12,550 bases of DNA from positions 1-12,550 of the forward strand of contig JAICYE010000022.1 in the NCBI GenBank assembly GCA_025934385.1. Direction: 5' to 3'. The notes under the pieces are model-generated. The model saw only the letters and a list, made by a program, of their open reading frames with translations. It ran no database searches and had not been told where the DNA came from. This document shows, in pieces, positions 1 to 7,844 of this stretch (its first letter is position 1; the number at the start of each line of letters is the position of its first letter). This stretch comes from Acidimicrobiia bacterium. GTDB taxonomy: Bacteria > Actinomycetota > Acidimicrobiia > IMCC26256 > BP-133. A program made the translations under genes and the position numbers.

Positions 1-2921
1 CTCGACGGCAAGTAGCGGTCGGCGGGGGAGCGCCCGGGCGGCGCGGTCCCCGGCTCGTCGGACGCGAGCGCGAGCTCGCCCGGCTGGAACGGGAGTTCGC
101 TGCGGCCGGCCGGGAGTTCCGCGCCGTCCTGCTGATCGGCGACGGCGGCGTCGGCAAGACGCGCCTCGCCGCCGAGCTGGCGGTCCGCCACACCCATGAA
201 GCCGTCACGCTGTCGGCCCGGGCCTATCCCCTCGGGGCCACCACCGCCTTCGGTCTGTGGACCGAAGCCCTGGAACGCCATCTGCGGGGCCTGAAGCCCG
301 ACGAGGTGCAGCGGGCGACGGCCGGCGCGGCTGACGACCTGGCCCGGCTGCTCCGCAGCGTCCGGGTCGTGCGGGGCTCGCCGCCGGGGTCCGGCGAAGA
401 GGCGCCCCGGAGCCGGCTGCTGGAGGCCTTCACCGTCGTGCTGTCGAACCTGGCCCGGGAGCAGCGGCCCGTCGTCCTGCTGCTGGACGACCTTCACCTC
501 GCCGACGCTTCGTCGCTCGAGCTCCTCCACTATGTCGCCCACGGCTGCGCCGGGGAACCGATGCTGGTGCTGGCCACCGCCCGCCCGGCGGAGTTGGCCG
601 AGCGACGGGAGGCGGCCGCCGTCGTGTCCCGCCTGGAGCAGGACGAGCTGCTGCGGCGGCTGTCCGTCGAGCCCCTTCCCGCCGAGGCGCTGGCCGGCCT
701 GGCCGAGGAGGTGACCGGGGAACGGGCGGGGCCCGTCCTCGTCGAATGGGTCGAGCAGCGCTCCCGGGGCAACCCCCTCTACGCCATCGGGCTGTTGCGG
801 GCGCTGGTCGAGGAGGAGGCCGACCTGTCGGCCCCAAGGTTGCGGCGCCTGCCGGAAGGGCTGGCCGAGCGGGTCACCGGCCGCCTGCGGGAACTCGACG
901 ACGCCGCCCAGCGGACGTTGGAGCTGCTGGCCGTGCTCGGCCGGCGGGTGGACTCCCGGTCGCTGGTGGGCCTGTCGGGCGAGAACGCCGACGCGCTGGC
1001 CGGCACGCTCGACCGGCTGGTGCAGCGGCGGGGGGTGACCGAGGAGGAGCAGGGGCACGAGCTGACCTACGAGATCTCCCATCCCCTGGTCGCCGAGGCG
1101 ATCTACCAGGGGATCAGCGCCGGGCGCCGCCGCCGGCTGCACCGGGAAATCGGCCGGCGGCTGCTGGCCGCCGGGCGGCTCGGCGAGGCCGCCCCCCACT
1201 TCGTGGCCTCGGCCGATCCTGGCGACGACGAAGCGGTCGGCGTGCTGCGGGAGGCCGTGCGGGCGGCGGAGGAGGCGGAGTCGCACCAGGAGGCCCTCAC
1301 CATCCTCAGCTCGCTGGTCGGGCTGCTGCCGGCCGGCGATCCCCGCTGGGCCGAGGTCGTCGACGCCCTGACGTGGAAAGCCCAGTGGGTCGTCAACCAC
1401 CGGGCCGACACCCACGCTGTCGTCGGGATTCCACCGCTGCGGGCCATGGACCAGTCGCTGGGCGAGCTCGGCGACGCCGCCCGCCGGGCGGCGGTCAAGC
1501 TGCGGCTGGCCACGTTCCTGGCCTGGGGGGAAGGCGAGCTGGACGAGGCCCGACGGGTGGGCGGCGAAGCCGAGCAACTCTTCGAGGCGGCCGGCGATCG
1601 GCGCGGGGTCCTCCTGGCCCGCCATGAGCTGGGCTGGGTCGAGTTCCTCAGCGGGCACACCGAGCGGCTGGAGGACTGCGCCCGCCGCGTCGCGGAGGAG
1701 GCTCGAGTGATCGGCGACGCCATGGTCCGCAACCGGGCGCTCAGCAGTCTGGCCGGCGCCTGGGCGACCCGGGGCCGGCTGGGCGATTCCGAGGGTCTCG
1801 TGATCGAGGGCTTGCTGGGCGGAGAGGCGGAGGGCAGTGCCCACCGCTTGTTCATCGCCCACTACTACCGGGCCATCGCCGCGGCGGTGCGGGGCCGGAC
1901 CGCCGAAGCGTGGACGGCGCTGGCTGCCGCCGACGCCCTCAAACCCGGGCCGGACGGCGTCCCGGTGCAGCTCGAGTTCATCGCCGCCGCTCTCACCGGG
2001 AACCACCGCTGGATGCTCGACCGGGCGGGGGAGCGGGGACTGCTGGCCGGGGAGCTGAGCCGACAGGGGGCGTTGGCTCTGGCCATCGCCGGGATGGCCG
2101 CCACGGAGATGGGGGACTTCGTCGACGCTCACCGCTACGTTTCCCGGGCCCGGGGGATCTACGGGGAGCGGATCTGGGGGTTCCAGAGCGAGTGGGCCCG
2201 CTACGCCGAAGCCGTGTTGGCCTGGCGGGAAACCGGGCCAGGAGCGGCAGTGGCGACGATGCGGGACATCACCACCCGCCTGATCGTCACGGAGGCGTGG
2301 ACCTTCGCCATCCCGCCGCTGCTCGACCTGGCCGAGATCGGCGGGCGGCTCGGGAATCCCGAACCCGCCGCCGCCGAAGGCTTGGAGGCGGTGGCCGAAC
2401 GGACCGGCGTCGACTGCCACCGGGCGCTGGTGGCGCTGGCCCAGGGCTGGACCGCCTTCGCCGCCGGCGACCGGGCCGCGGCGGCGGCCGCCGCCGGCCG
2501 GGCGGCCGAGCAGCTGGCGCAGGTCGACTGGCCGCCCTATCTCGGGCGGGCGCGGGCCCTGTTCGGTCTGGCCACCGACGACCGTGACGCCGCCCTCGAA
2601 GCCCTGGGGTCGGCCGCCGAGCTGCTCGAACGGTGCGGGGCGCTGGTCCGGCGGGCCGACGTCCTCGACGCCCTGGGCCGACTCGGCTCGGCCGGCCGGC
2701 GGGCGGCGGCCGCTGCCTCCGGGCCCGGATCGCTCACCGCCCGGGAACGGGAGGTCGCCGCCCTGGCCGCCGGCGGCCTGTCGGCCAAGGAGATCGCCGA
2801 GCGGCTGTTCATCGGCGAACGGACCGTGGAGAGCCACCTGGCCCGGGCCTACGCCAAGCTCGGCGTCCGGTCGAAGGTCGAGCTGGCCAGCCGGCGGGCG
2901 GAGCTCGGGCTCGAGCCCTGA
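1..2921 (+). CDS. LuxR-family (LAL-type) transcriptional regulator with AAA ATPase domain, 5' end outside window
   Basis: Large ATP-dependent transcriptional activator, cytoplasmic and DNA-binding. The reading frame is open from position 3 with no ATG, GTG or TTG before 306. The residues before 306 are clearly part of the domain: LVGRERELARLE (about 54-89) is the usual opening of the LAL ATPase, and IGDGGVGKT (about 135-161) is a Walker A loop. The true start is therefore just left of the window, and a start at GTG 306 would delete the P-loop. Walker B is VVLLLDDLHLAD (about 472-507). A long helical, TPR-like middle follows. The C-terminal LuxR helix-turn-helix runs from LTAREREVAALAAGGLSAKE through ERTVESHLARAYAKLGV (about 2734-2870). 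About 972 residues are visible, normal for the family. The inducer is unknown. The ligase and methyltransferase genes just downstream are plausible targets, which is inference from position only. Confidence 0.93.
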   Translation, partial: RRQVAVGGGAPGRRGPRLVGRERELARLEREFAAAGREFRAVLLIGDGGVGKTRLAAELAVRHTHEAVTLSARAYPLGATTAFGLWTEALERHLRGLKPDEVQRATAGAADDLARLLRSVRVVRGSPPGSGEEAPRSRLLEAFTVVLSNLAREQRPVVLLLDDLHLADASSLELLHYVAHGCAGEPMLVLATARPAELAERREAAAVVSRLEQDELLRRLSVEPLPAEALAGLAEEVTGERAGPVLVEWVEQRSRGNPLYAIGLLRALVEEEADLSAPRLRRLPEGLAERVTGRLRELDDAAQRTLELLAVLGRRVDSRSLVGLSGENADALAGTLDRLVQRRGVTEEEQGHELTYEISHPLVAEAIYQGISAGRRRRLHREIGRRLLAAGRLGEAAPHFVASADPGDDEAVGVLREAVRAAEEAESHQEALTILSSLVGLLPAGDPRWAEVVDALTWKAQWVVNHRADTHAVVGIPPLRAMDQSLGELGDAARRAAVKLRLATFLAWGEGELDEARRVGGEAEQLFEAAGDRRGVLLARHELGWVEFLSGHTERLEDCARRVAEEARVIGDAMVRNRALSSLAGAWATRGRLGDSEGLVIEGLLGGEAEGSAHRLFIAHYYRAIAAAVRGRTAEAWTALAAADALKPGPDGVPVQLEFIAAALTGNHRWMLDRAGERGLLAGELSRQGALALAIAGMAATEMGDFVDAHRYVSRARGIYGERIWGFQSEWARYAEAVLAWRETGPGAAVATMRDITTRLIVTEAWTFAIPPLLDLAEIGGRLGNPEPAAAEGLEAVAERTGVDCHRALVALAQGWTAFAAGDRAAAAAAAGRAAEQLAQVDWPPYLGRARALFGLATDDRDAALEALGSAAELLERCGALVRRADVLDALGRLGSAGRRAAAAASGPGSLTAREREVAALAAGGLSAKEIAERLFIGERTVESHLARAYAKLGVRSKVELASRRAELGLEP

Positions 2922-2929
2922 GGGGCGAA

Positions 2930-2955
2930 TCCGTACCGGGGTCCGTACCGGTACG
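2930..2955. repeat. Repeated TCCGTACCGG element with 12-bp palindrome
   Basis: TCCGTACCGG occurs at 2930-2939 and again at 2942-2951, a 12-bp period. The second copy runs into the perfect 12-bp palindrome CGTACCGGTACG (2944-2955). The element lies in the 97-bp gap after the LuxR-type regulator and before the ligase gene, directly upstream of a possible promoter. Binding by a regulator is inference. The 12-bp spacing is about one helical turn, which suits two protein subunits on one face of the DNA. Confidence 0.5.
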
Positions 2956-2956
2956 C

Positions 2957-2985
2957 GAGACAGCCGGACCGCCCGTCCGTATCGT
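2957..2985 (+). promoter_or_regulatory. Possible sigma-70-type promoter for the ligase-methyltransferase pair
   Basis: GAGACA (2957-2962, four of six matches to TTGACA) is followed after 17 bp by TATCGT (2980-2985, fitting TANNNT). It sits directly downstream of the palindromic repeat and 33 bp before the ligase start codon. Matches this weak can occur by chance, so this is a suggestion only. Confidence 0.3.
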
Positions 2986-3018
2986 CGGACACAGGCCACA
3001 GCGACGGGAGAGGGAGCG

Positions 3019-4392
3019 ATGGCCACCTACGACGAGCTACGCCGCCGCCACATCGCCGACGCGGCAGCGCTGCTGCCCGAGATGCTGGCCCGGATCGAAT
3101 GGCCGGCGGACCGGATCGCCGAACACCGGCGAGCCGAGGTGCGGCGCCTCGTGAAGACGGCCCGCGACCTCTCACCCTGGCACCGCAAGCGTCTGGCCGA
3201 CGTCGACCTCGACGAACTCGACGAGACGACGCTGGCCGAACTGCCGACCATGACCAAGGACGACGTCATGGAGCACTGGGACGAGATCGTCACCGATGAC
3301 CGCCTCCGGCTCGACGACGCCGAGGACCACCTCGCCGGGGTGGCGGCCGACGCCTATTTCCTCGACCGCTATCACATCCTCAGCACCGGCGGCACCACCG
3401 GTCAGCGGGGTGTGTTCGCCTACGACTGGGACGGGTGGGCGGTCTGCTGGTGGAGCGTCCTCCGCTTCGAGGCCCGGGCCCGCCGACGGGATCCCGAGCT
3501 GGCCGCGGCGCCGGCGATGGGCGCCACGGTGATATCGCAGTCGGCCCGCCACATCGGCAGCGCGCTGGTCCAGACGTTCTCCGCCGGTGAGATCGAATGG
3601 CACCCCTTTCCCGTCACCCTGCGGATGGCCGAGATCGTGGCCGGGCTCAACGCCGTGCAGCCCACGGTGTTGCTGGGCTACGCCTCCGCGCTCCATCCGC
3701 TGGTGCACGAGGCGGAGGCCGGCCGCCTGCGGATCTCCCCCCGGCGCATCCAGACCCCGGGGGAGCCGCTCCTGCCCGAGATACGGGCGGCGCTCGAGTC
3801 GACGTGGGACGCCACGGTCGTCAACTGCTACGGCGGGACGGAGTTCGGCGTCCACGCCGGCTGCGGCGAGAGCGCCGGTGTCCACCTGAGCGACGACCTC
3901 GCCGTCGTCGAACTGGTCGACGTCGACGGGCGGCCCGTCCCCACCGGCGTCCGGTCCGACAAGGTCTTCGTCACCAATCTCTACAACCACGCCCTGCCGC
4001 TGATCCGCTACGAGATAACCGACGCGCTGACCGCCATCGACGAACCCTGCCCCTGCGGGTCGGCCTTCCGGCGCGTCTCCGACCCCGAAGGCCGCCTCGA
4101 CGACACCTTCCGCTACGGCCCGGTCGTGGTCCACCCGCACGTGTTCCGTTCCCCGCTGGGGAACTGCCGCCCGCTCGTCGAGTACCAGGTCCGCCAGACC
4201 GGCCGCGGGGCGGCCATCGCCGTCCGGGCCATCGCCGGCTTCGACGCCCGCGCCCTGGAGGAGGAGATCTCAGCCGGGCTCACCCGGCTCGGCGTGGCCG
4301 ATCCGGAGGTGGCGGTGACGGCGGTCGACCGGATCGACCGGCAGTACTCCGGGAAGCTGACGCGCTTCGTGCCGCTGGCGGCGCAGCGATGA
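3019..4392 (+). CDS. PaaK-like (phenylacetate-CoA ligase / F390 synthetase family) adenylate-forming enzyme
   Basis: Predicted cytoplasmic ligase of 457 residues that would activate a carboxylate as an acyl-adenylate and pass it to CoA or another acceptor. The phosphate-binding motif STGGTTGQRG is near residues 122-131, YGGTEFG near 271-277, RYEITD near 330-335, and the C-terminal-domain lysine motif YSGKLTR has its Lys at about 446. Cys282, His289 and the CPCGS cysteines (344, 346) look like the metal-binding set seen in PaaK relatives. The ATG at 3019 is chosen because it follows a purine-rich ribosome site (GGGAGAGGGAG, 3006-3016) and gives a normal family length. The frame stays open far upstream, but that part is a shadow of the LuxR gene. 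The stop overlaps the methyltransferase start (ATGA). The substrate cannot be read from sequence, and no phenylacetate-pathway genes are nearby, so the name paaK is not warranted. Confidence 0.88.
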   Translation: MATYDELRRRHIADAAALLPEMLARIEWPADRIAEHRRAEVRRLVKTARDLSPWHRKRLADVDLDELDETTLAELPTMTKDDVMEHWDEIVTDDRLRLDDAEDHLAGVAADAYFLDRYHILSTGGTTGQRGVFAYDWDGWAVCWWSVLRFEARARRRDPELAAAPAMGATVISQSARHIGSALVQTFSAGEIEWHPFPVTLRMAEIVAGLNAVQPTVLLGYASALHPLVHEAEAGRLRISPRRIQTPGEPLLPEIRAALESTWDATVVNCYGGTEFGVHAGCGESAGVHLSDDLAVVELVDVDGRPVPTGVRSDKVFVTNLYNHALPLIRYEITDALTAIDEPCPCGSAFRRVSDPEGRLDDTFRYGPVVVHPHVFRSPLGNCRPLVEYQVRQTGRGAAIAVRAIAGFDARALEEEISAGLTRLGVADPEVAVTAVDRIDRQYSGKLTRFVPLAAQR

Positions 4393-5192
4393 GCGCGGTG
4401 CGGACGGACTACTGGGCCGCCACCGAGCCCGACGTCGCCGAGCGGCGCAGGCTCGAGCTCCTCGAGGCCCGGTACGACCCTCTCACGATCCGCCGGCTGG
4501 AGGCGCTCGGCGTGGCCGCCGGCTGGTCGTGCCTGGAGGTGGGGGCCGGCGCCGGCTCGGTGGCCCGCTGGCTGGCCGGCCGGGTCGGGCCGGCGGGCCG
4601 GGTCGTGGCCACCGACCTCGATCCCCGCTTCCTCGGAGAAGACCTCGGCTCCCCGGTGGAGGTCCGCCGCCATGACATCCGGTCGGATCCGTTGGAGGAG
4701 GCGGCCTTCGACCTCGTCCACTGCCGGGCGCTGCTCTGCCACCTCGATGACCCGGCGGCCGCCGTCGGCCGGATGGTGGCGGCGCTGCGGCCCGGCGGGT
4801 GGCTGCTCGTCGAGGACGCCGACTACACCACCTTCGACGCCGCCTGCCCCGACCATCCCCTGGCGCCGGCCTGGAGCGGCGCGGCGCTGCGGCTGGCCGA
4901 GGCGCTGGCCGACAACGGCGTCATCGACCCCTGCCTCGGCCGGCGGCTGCCGGCCTGGCTGGCCGGCTTGGGCCTGGCCGACACGGCCCACCAGGGCCTG
5001 GTCCGCGTCCACCGGGGGGCCACGCCGGCGGCCGAATTCTTCCTCCGCTGCTTCGAGTCGATCCGGGCCCGGCGGGTGGACCGGATGGACCTCTCGGATG
5101 CCGACCTCGACGCCCTCAGGGCCGCGCTGGTCGACCCGTCGTTCTCGTTCGTCGACGCCGTCAGCTACGCCGCCTGGGGCCGCCGGGCCTGA
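4389..5192 (+). CDS. Class I SAM-dependent methyltransferase
   Basis: Predicted 267-residue cytoplasmic methyltransferase. Motif I LEVGAGAGSVARWLA (about 49-63) binds S-adenosylmethionine. The acidic ribose-binding residue is in VVATDLDP (about 76-83), the DLVHCRALLCHLDDP segment is the motif IV region (about 110-124), and LRPGGWLLVEDADY follows (about 136-149). The C-terminal half, about 110 residues, is a cap that probably sets substrate choice. The ATG overlaps the stop of the ligase gene (ATGA, 4389-4392), so translation is likely coupled, which suggests the two enzymes act on one substrate or in one pathway. The methyl acceptor is unknown. Motif order rules out a radical-SAM or SPOUT enzyme. 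Confidence 0.88.
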   Translation: MSAVRTDYWAATEPDVAERRRLELLEARYDPLTIRRLEALGVAAGWSCLEVGAGAGSVARWLAGRVGPAGRVVATDLDPRFLGEDLGSPVEVRRHDIRSDPLEEAAFDLVHCRALLCHLDDPAAAVGRMVAALRPGGWLLVEDADYTTFDAACPDHPLAPAWSGAALRLAEALADNGVIDPCLGRRLPAWLAGLGLADTAHQGLVRVHRGATPAAEFFLRCFESIRARRVDRMDLSDADLDALRAALVDPSFSFVDAVSYAAWGRRA

Positions 5193-5199
5193 CGCCGCA

Positions 5200-5246
5200 G
5201 CCGGTGGAGCGGGCGCCCCATCATGACCGCGGTGGCTCCAGCCGGC
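5200..5246. other. Imperfect inverted repeat between methyltransferase and lipoprotein genes
   Basis: GCCGGTGGAGC (5200-5210) can pair with GCTCCAGCCGGC (5235-5246), leaving one bulged base and a 24-nt loop. It starts 8 bp after the methyltransferase stop and ends 38 bp before the lipoprotein start. It could end or attenuate transcription, but there is no T-run. No convincing promoter was seen in this 92-bp gap. Confidence 0.35.
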
Positions 5247-5284
5247 CGTCATCACCAATGCTTCGACACCGAGGGGGTCTATCC

Positions 5285-6853
5285 ATGTCGAAATCCCTGC
5301 GGGCCCTGGCCCTGACTGTGGCCATCGTTCTCGGCCTCGTCGCCTGCGGCGGCGGGGATGGAACGGCGAAGGGGGGTTCAGGGGCACTCGGCGCCGGCGC
5401 GTCGAGCGCCGCGGGGCCGGCGTCCGCCTCCGGTGGGAGCGACCGGAACGCCGCTGCCGCAACGGATGTGACGGCCGAGCCGGGCGGGGCGGTCGCCGGA
5501 GCGAGCGTCCCGCCCGGCAAAGCGGCGCGCCCCGCCGGCGCGACCGGCAATGCCACCGGGAACCCGTCCGGGGCAACGGCGTCACGCCGGGCCACGACAT
5601 CGGCGGCGGCCGCCTCGTCCGTCGCCCCGTCACCGGACGGCTCCGGCCCCTCCGCCCGACCGGCTTCCTCCGGGGCAGCCAACGCGGCGCCCGGGAGCGC
5701 CGCTCCGCCGGGCGGGTCGCTTCCGGGCGCCTCGGGCGTCGGTCCTGTCGGGCCCGGCGACAAGACCGGCGTCTCGGCGACCGAGATCGTGCTCGGTATG
5801 CACATGCCGCAGTCCGGCCCGACCGGCGTCCTCCTCGGCAATGGCTGGAAGGGGGCTGATGCCTATTTCCGGTCGATCAACGATGCAGGCGGTGTCAACG
5901 GCCGGAGAATCAAGCTGGTGGTGGCCGATGACAAGTACTCGTCCCAAGGGGCGGCCGGAGCCATCCGCGAACTGATCGACACCAGGAAGGTCTTCGCGGT
6001 GGGTTGCCCGGTCGGGGCCGACCAGTGCTCGGTCGGCGTCGCCTACGCCAACAGCAAGGGCGTCCCCTACCTCTCGGGCGGCTTTCGGGAGCAGTACCTC
6101 AACGACAAGCCGTGGGCCTTTCCCGTCACGGCCGGCTACGGCTACGGCGCGGCCCGCCTCGTCGACTACCTGTTCCAGCGACGGGGCTACACCCCGGCCC
6201 GGAAGCTCGGGTTCTTCTATCTCCACTCGGAGAACTTCGACGAGCTCGTGCAGGGGGCCGATCAGGAGCTGGCCCGCGTGGGTGCGAAGTTCACGGTGAA
6301 GTACCCGGCGGAGAAGGACCAGAGCGACTTCTCGGCGGCGGTGACGAAGATGCAGAGCGCCGGCGTCGACACGATGTGGTTCCACACCGCTCCCGACCTC
6401 ATCACCAAGTTCGCCGCGCAGGCCAAGCTCCTCGGCTACCAGCCCCAGTACGTCTTCACCGCCCCGGCCGGTGGCGACATCTTCGCCACCGCGGCGGGCG
6501 GCAACCTCGACAAGGCCTTCGGCCTGGCGGCCTTCGACGACGCCGGCTGGCCCGGCGCCTCGAAGTTCCGGGACATGTTCCACCGCTACTACCCCAACGA
6601 CCAGGTCGACGAGTTCAACCTCCTCTGTTACATCGTCGGCTTTGGTTTCGTGGAAGGCGTCCGCCGGGCCGGCCCCGACCTCGGCCGCGACGCCCTCGCC
6701 CGGGGCCTCGCCTCCATCGACCACCTCGACACCGGCGTCTCCCAGCCCGTCAGTTACACCACTCGCGGCCGGGTCGCCGGCCCCGACTCCACCTTCGCCG
6801 TCTGGGAGATCCACGGCACCGACACCGTCCAGACCACCGGCTTCGACTTCTGA
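5285..6853 (+). CDS. ABC-transporter solute-binding lipoprotein (branched-chain amino acid type, Peripla_BP_6-like)
   Basis: Predicted 522-residue exported lipoprotein that would bind a small organic solute outside the membrane. A signal peptide is followed by the lipobox LVAC, with Cys21 as the lipidated residue. Residues 22 to about 158 are low-complexity Ala/Gly/Ser/Pro/Thr. The binding domain begins at GDKTGVSATEIVLG (158-171), with typical landmarks MPQSGPTG, KGADAYFRSINDAGGVNGRR and LVVADDKY, later KDQSDFSAAVTKMQSAGVDT, and ends near YTTRGRVAGPDSTFAVWEI. The ATG at 5285 is preceded by GAGGGGG and starts directly with the signal peptide. The binding fold matches LivJ-type proteins, but the ligand is unknown. 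No permease or ATPase gene lies beside it, so it either serves a transporter encoded elsewhere or acts as a sensor. The linker, about 135 residues, is much longer than usual and may reach across a thick cell wall. Confidence 0.9.
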   Translation: MSKSLRALALTVAIVLGLVACGGGDGTAKGGSGALGAGASSAAGPASASGGSDRNAAAATDVTAEPGGAVAGASVPPGKAARPAGATGNATGNPSGATASRRATTSAAAASSVAPSPDGSGPSARPASSGAANAAPGSAAPPGGSLPGASGVGPVGPGDKTGVSATEIVLGMHMPQSGPTGVLLGNGWKGADAYFRSINDAGGVNGRRIKLVVADDKYSSQGAAGAIRELIDTRKVFAVGCPVGADQCSVGVAYANSKGVPYLSGGFREQYLNDKPWAFPVTAGYGYGAARLVDYLFQRRGYTPARKLGFFYLHSENFDELVQGADQELARVGAKFTVKYPAEKDQSDFSAAVTKMQSAGVDTMWFHTAPDLITKFAAQAKLLGYQPQYVFTAPAGGDIFATAAGGNLDKAFGLAAFDDAGWPGASKFRDMFHRYYPNDQVDEFNLLCYIVGFGFVEGVRRAGPDLGRDALARGLASIDHLDTGVSQPVSYTTRGRVAGPDSTFAVWEIHGTDTVQTTGFDF

Positions 6854-6865
6854 GCCGTCCGGTCA

Positions 6866-7666
6866 TCAGACGGGTGTCGCCTCGATGATGTGGGCCGTCA
6901 TCCGCCCTGTCACCGTTCCGGCACCGAGTCGGGCCTTCATCTCCCCGGCGACGATGGCAATCGTGGCGTCGAGATCGCCACGGGCCTCGATGCCGGCTCG
7001 CAGTGGTGTGCCGGTGCAGTATCCCGCCGCCACATCGCCGACTGACGTCGCTCGTCCCTCCACCGTGACCGTCTCGACATCTCGACAACGCAGGCCGCCG
7101 GCGACCAGGTCGGCGACGACGATGTCGGGGTCGGCGTAGCCGTGGGGGACCGAGACCATGAAGGTGGGCGGGTCGTCGGGGAAGGCGCGCTCGAGACCGG
7201 CAACGAGCGCTGACTGGAAGGCGTGGGCATCAAGATCGGCCCAGGTGCTGAGGACGAATGTCCCGTCCGGCACAAGCACGCGGCGTGCTTCGGAGAACGC
7301 GGCGGGCTTGTCCGGAAAGAACATCACGCCGAACTGGCACGCGACGAGGTCGAATTCCGCCGGCCCGAACGGAAGATCCATGGCATCGGCCTGCCGCCAT
7401 GTGGCGCCGGGCACCCGCCGGCGACCGAACCCGACCATCGCTGCGTTCAGGTCCGTGGCCATCACGGCGGCCTCGGGGAGGGCGGCGACCAGCTCCCGGG
7501 TCAGGACGCCCGTACCGGCGGCGAGTTCGAGCACCCGCTTCGGGCTCCGGGTGGAGGCCCGGCGGGCGAGATCGACGGCGAACGGCCGGAACACGGTGGG
7601 TGCCAGCCACCGCTCGTACGCCTCGGGCATCGAGCCCGCCCACAGCCCGTCGGCCTGATCCGCCAA
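6866..7666 (-). CDS. Class I SAM-dependent methyltransferase (UbiE/methyltransferase-11 type)
   Basis: Predicted 266-residue cytoplasmic methyltransferase. Motif I VLELAAGTG (about 45-53), ATDLNAAM with the acidic residue (about 69-76), DAMDLPFGPAEFDLVACQFG and the VLVPDGTFVLSTW strand are all present in order. The frame runs upstream into the tmRNA gene, so its longest start (7939) is not credible. I place the start at TTG 7666, because relatives usually include residues before the conserved WAGSMPEAYERWL and the ATG at 7630 falls inside that motif. No good ribosome site precedes the TTG, so ATG 7630 (254 residues) remains possible. The gene is convergent with the lipoprotein gene, with 12 bp between stops. 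Its substrate is unknown, and it is not close in sequence to the methyltransferase at 4389. Confidence 0.85.
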   Translation of the reverse strand: MADQADGLWAGSMPEAYERWLAPTVFRPFAVDLARRASTRSPKRVLELAAGTGVLTRELVAALPEAAVMATDLNAAMVGFGRRRVPGATWRQADAMDLPFGPAEFDLVACQFGVMFFPDKPAAFSEARRVLVPDGTFVLSTWADLDAHAFQSALVAGLERAFPDDPPTFMVSVPHGYADPDIVVADLVAGGLRCRDVETVTVEGRATSVGDVAAGYCTGTPLRAGIEARGDLDATIAIVAGEMKARLGAGTVTGRMTAHIIEATPV

Positions 7667-7692
7667 GGCCCGGATGCTAATTCCGCGCTCCG

Positions 7693-7706
7693 CCGCCTGT
7701 CGGCGG
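7693..7706. other. Short GC hairpin upstream of the minus-strand methyltransferase
   Basis: CCGCC (7693-7697) and GGCGG (7702-7706) form a 5-bp stem with a 4-nt loop, about 27 bp before the TTG start of the minus-strand methyltransferase. It may be chance in such GC-rich DNA. Confidence 0.2.
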
Positions 7707-7724
7707 GGGTCACGGCAGTTTCTG

Positions 7725-7761
7725 TGGTCACGAACCTGCCACATGTGCAGGTTCGTGACCA
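7725..7761. repeat. Strong inverted repeat, 15-bp arms (TGGTCACGAACCTGC)
   Basis: TGGTCACGAACCTGC (7725-7739) is matched perfectly by its complement at 7747-7761, around a 7-nt centre containing ACATGT. Allowing a 2-nt bulge, flanking TTTCTG (7719-7724) also pairs with CAGAAAA (7760-7766), so the structure spans about 50 bp. It lies in the gene-free stretch between the methyltransferase start and the tmRNA 3' end. The length and perfect match look like a dispersed palindromic (REP-like) repeat or a regulator site. Which one cannot be told from this window. Confidence 0.65.
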
Positions 7762-7800
7762 GAAAACCTCCATACCACCCGGCCCGTACCCCCGGCGCGG

Positions 7801-7833
7801 CGCAGGCCAGAGGTTTGCGACCTCTGGCCTGCG
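7801..7833 (-). terminator. Stem-loop after tmRNA, possible terminator or 3' processing element
   Basis: A perfect 14-bp stem (CGCAGGCCAGAGGT at 7801-7814 with its complement at 7820-7833) closes a 5-nt loop. It begins 11 bp beyond the tmRNA 3' end in the direction of tmRNA transcription. No T-run follows, which is common for actinobacterial terminators. Its position suits ending ssrA transcription and would also shield the methyltransferase gene downstream. Confidence 0.6.
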
Positions 7834-7844
7834 GCCCGGTGCTG

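Noticed and set aside
3172..4140. Minus-strand open frame opposite the PaaK-like ligase
   Set aside because: Composition is typical of an antisense shadow (Gly/Val/Asp/Arg-rich) and it has no recognisable domain or ribosome site.
5630..6814. Minus-strand open frame opposite the lipoprotein gene
   Set aside because: Shadow frame with no motifs. The plus strand has a signal peptide, lipobox and family motifs.
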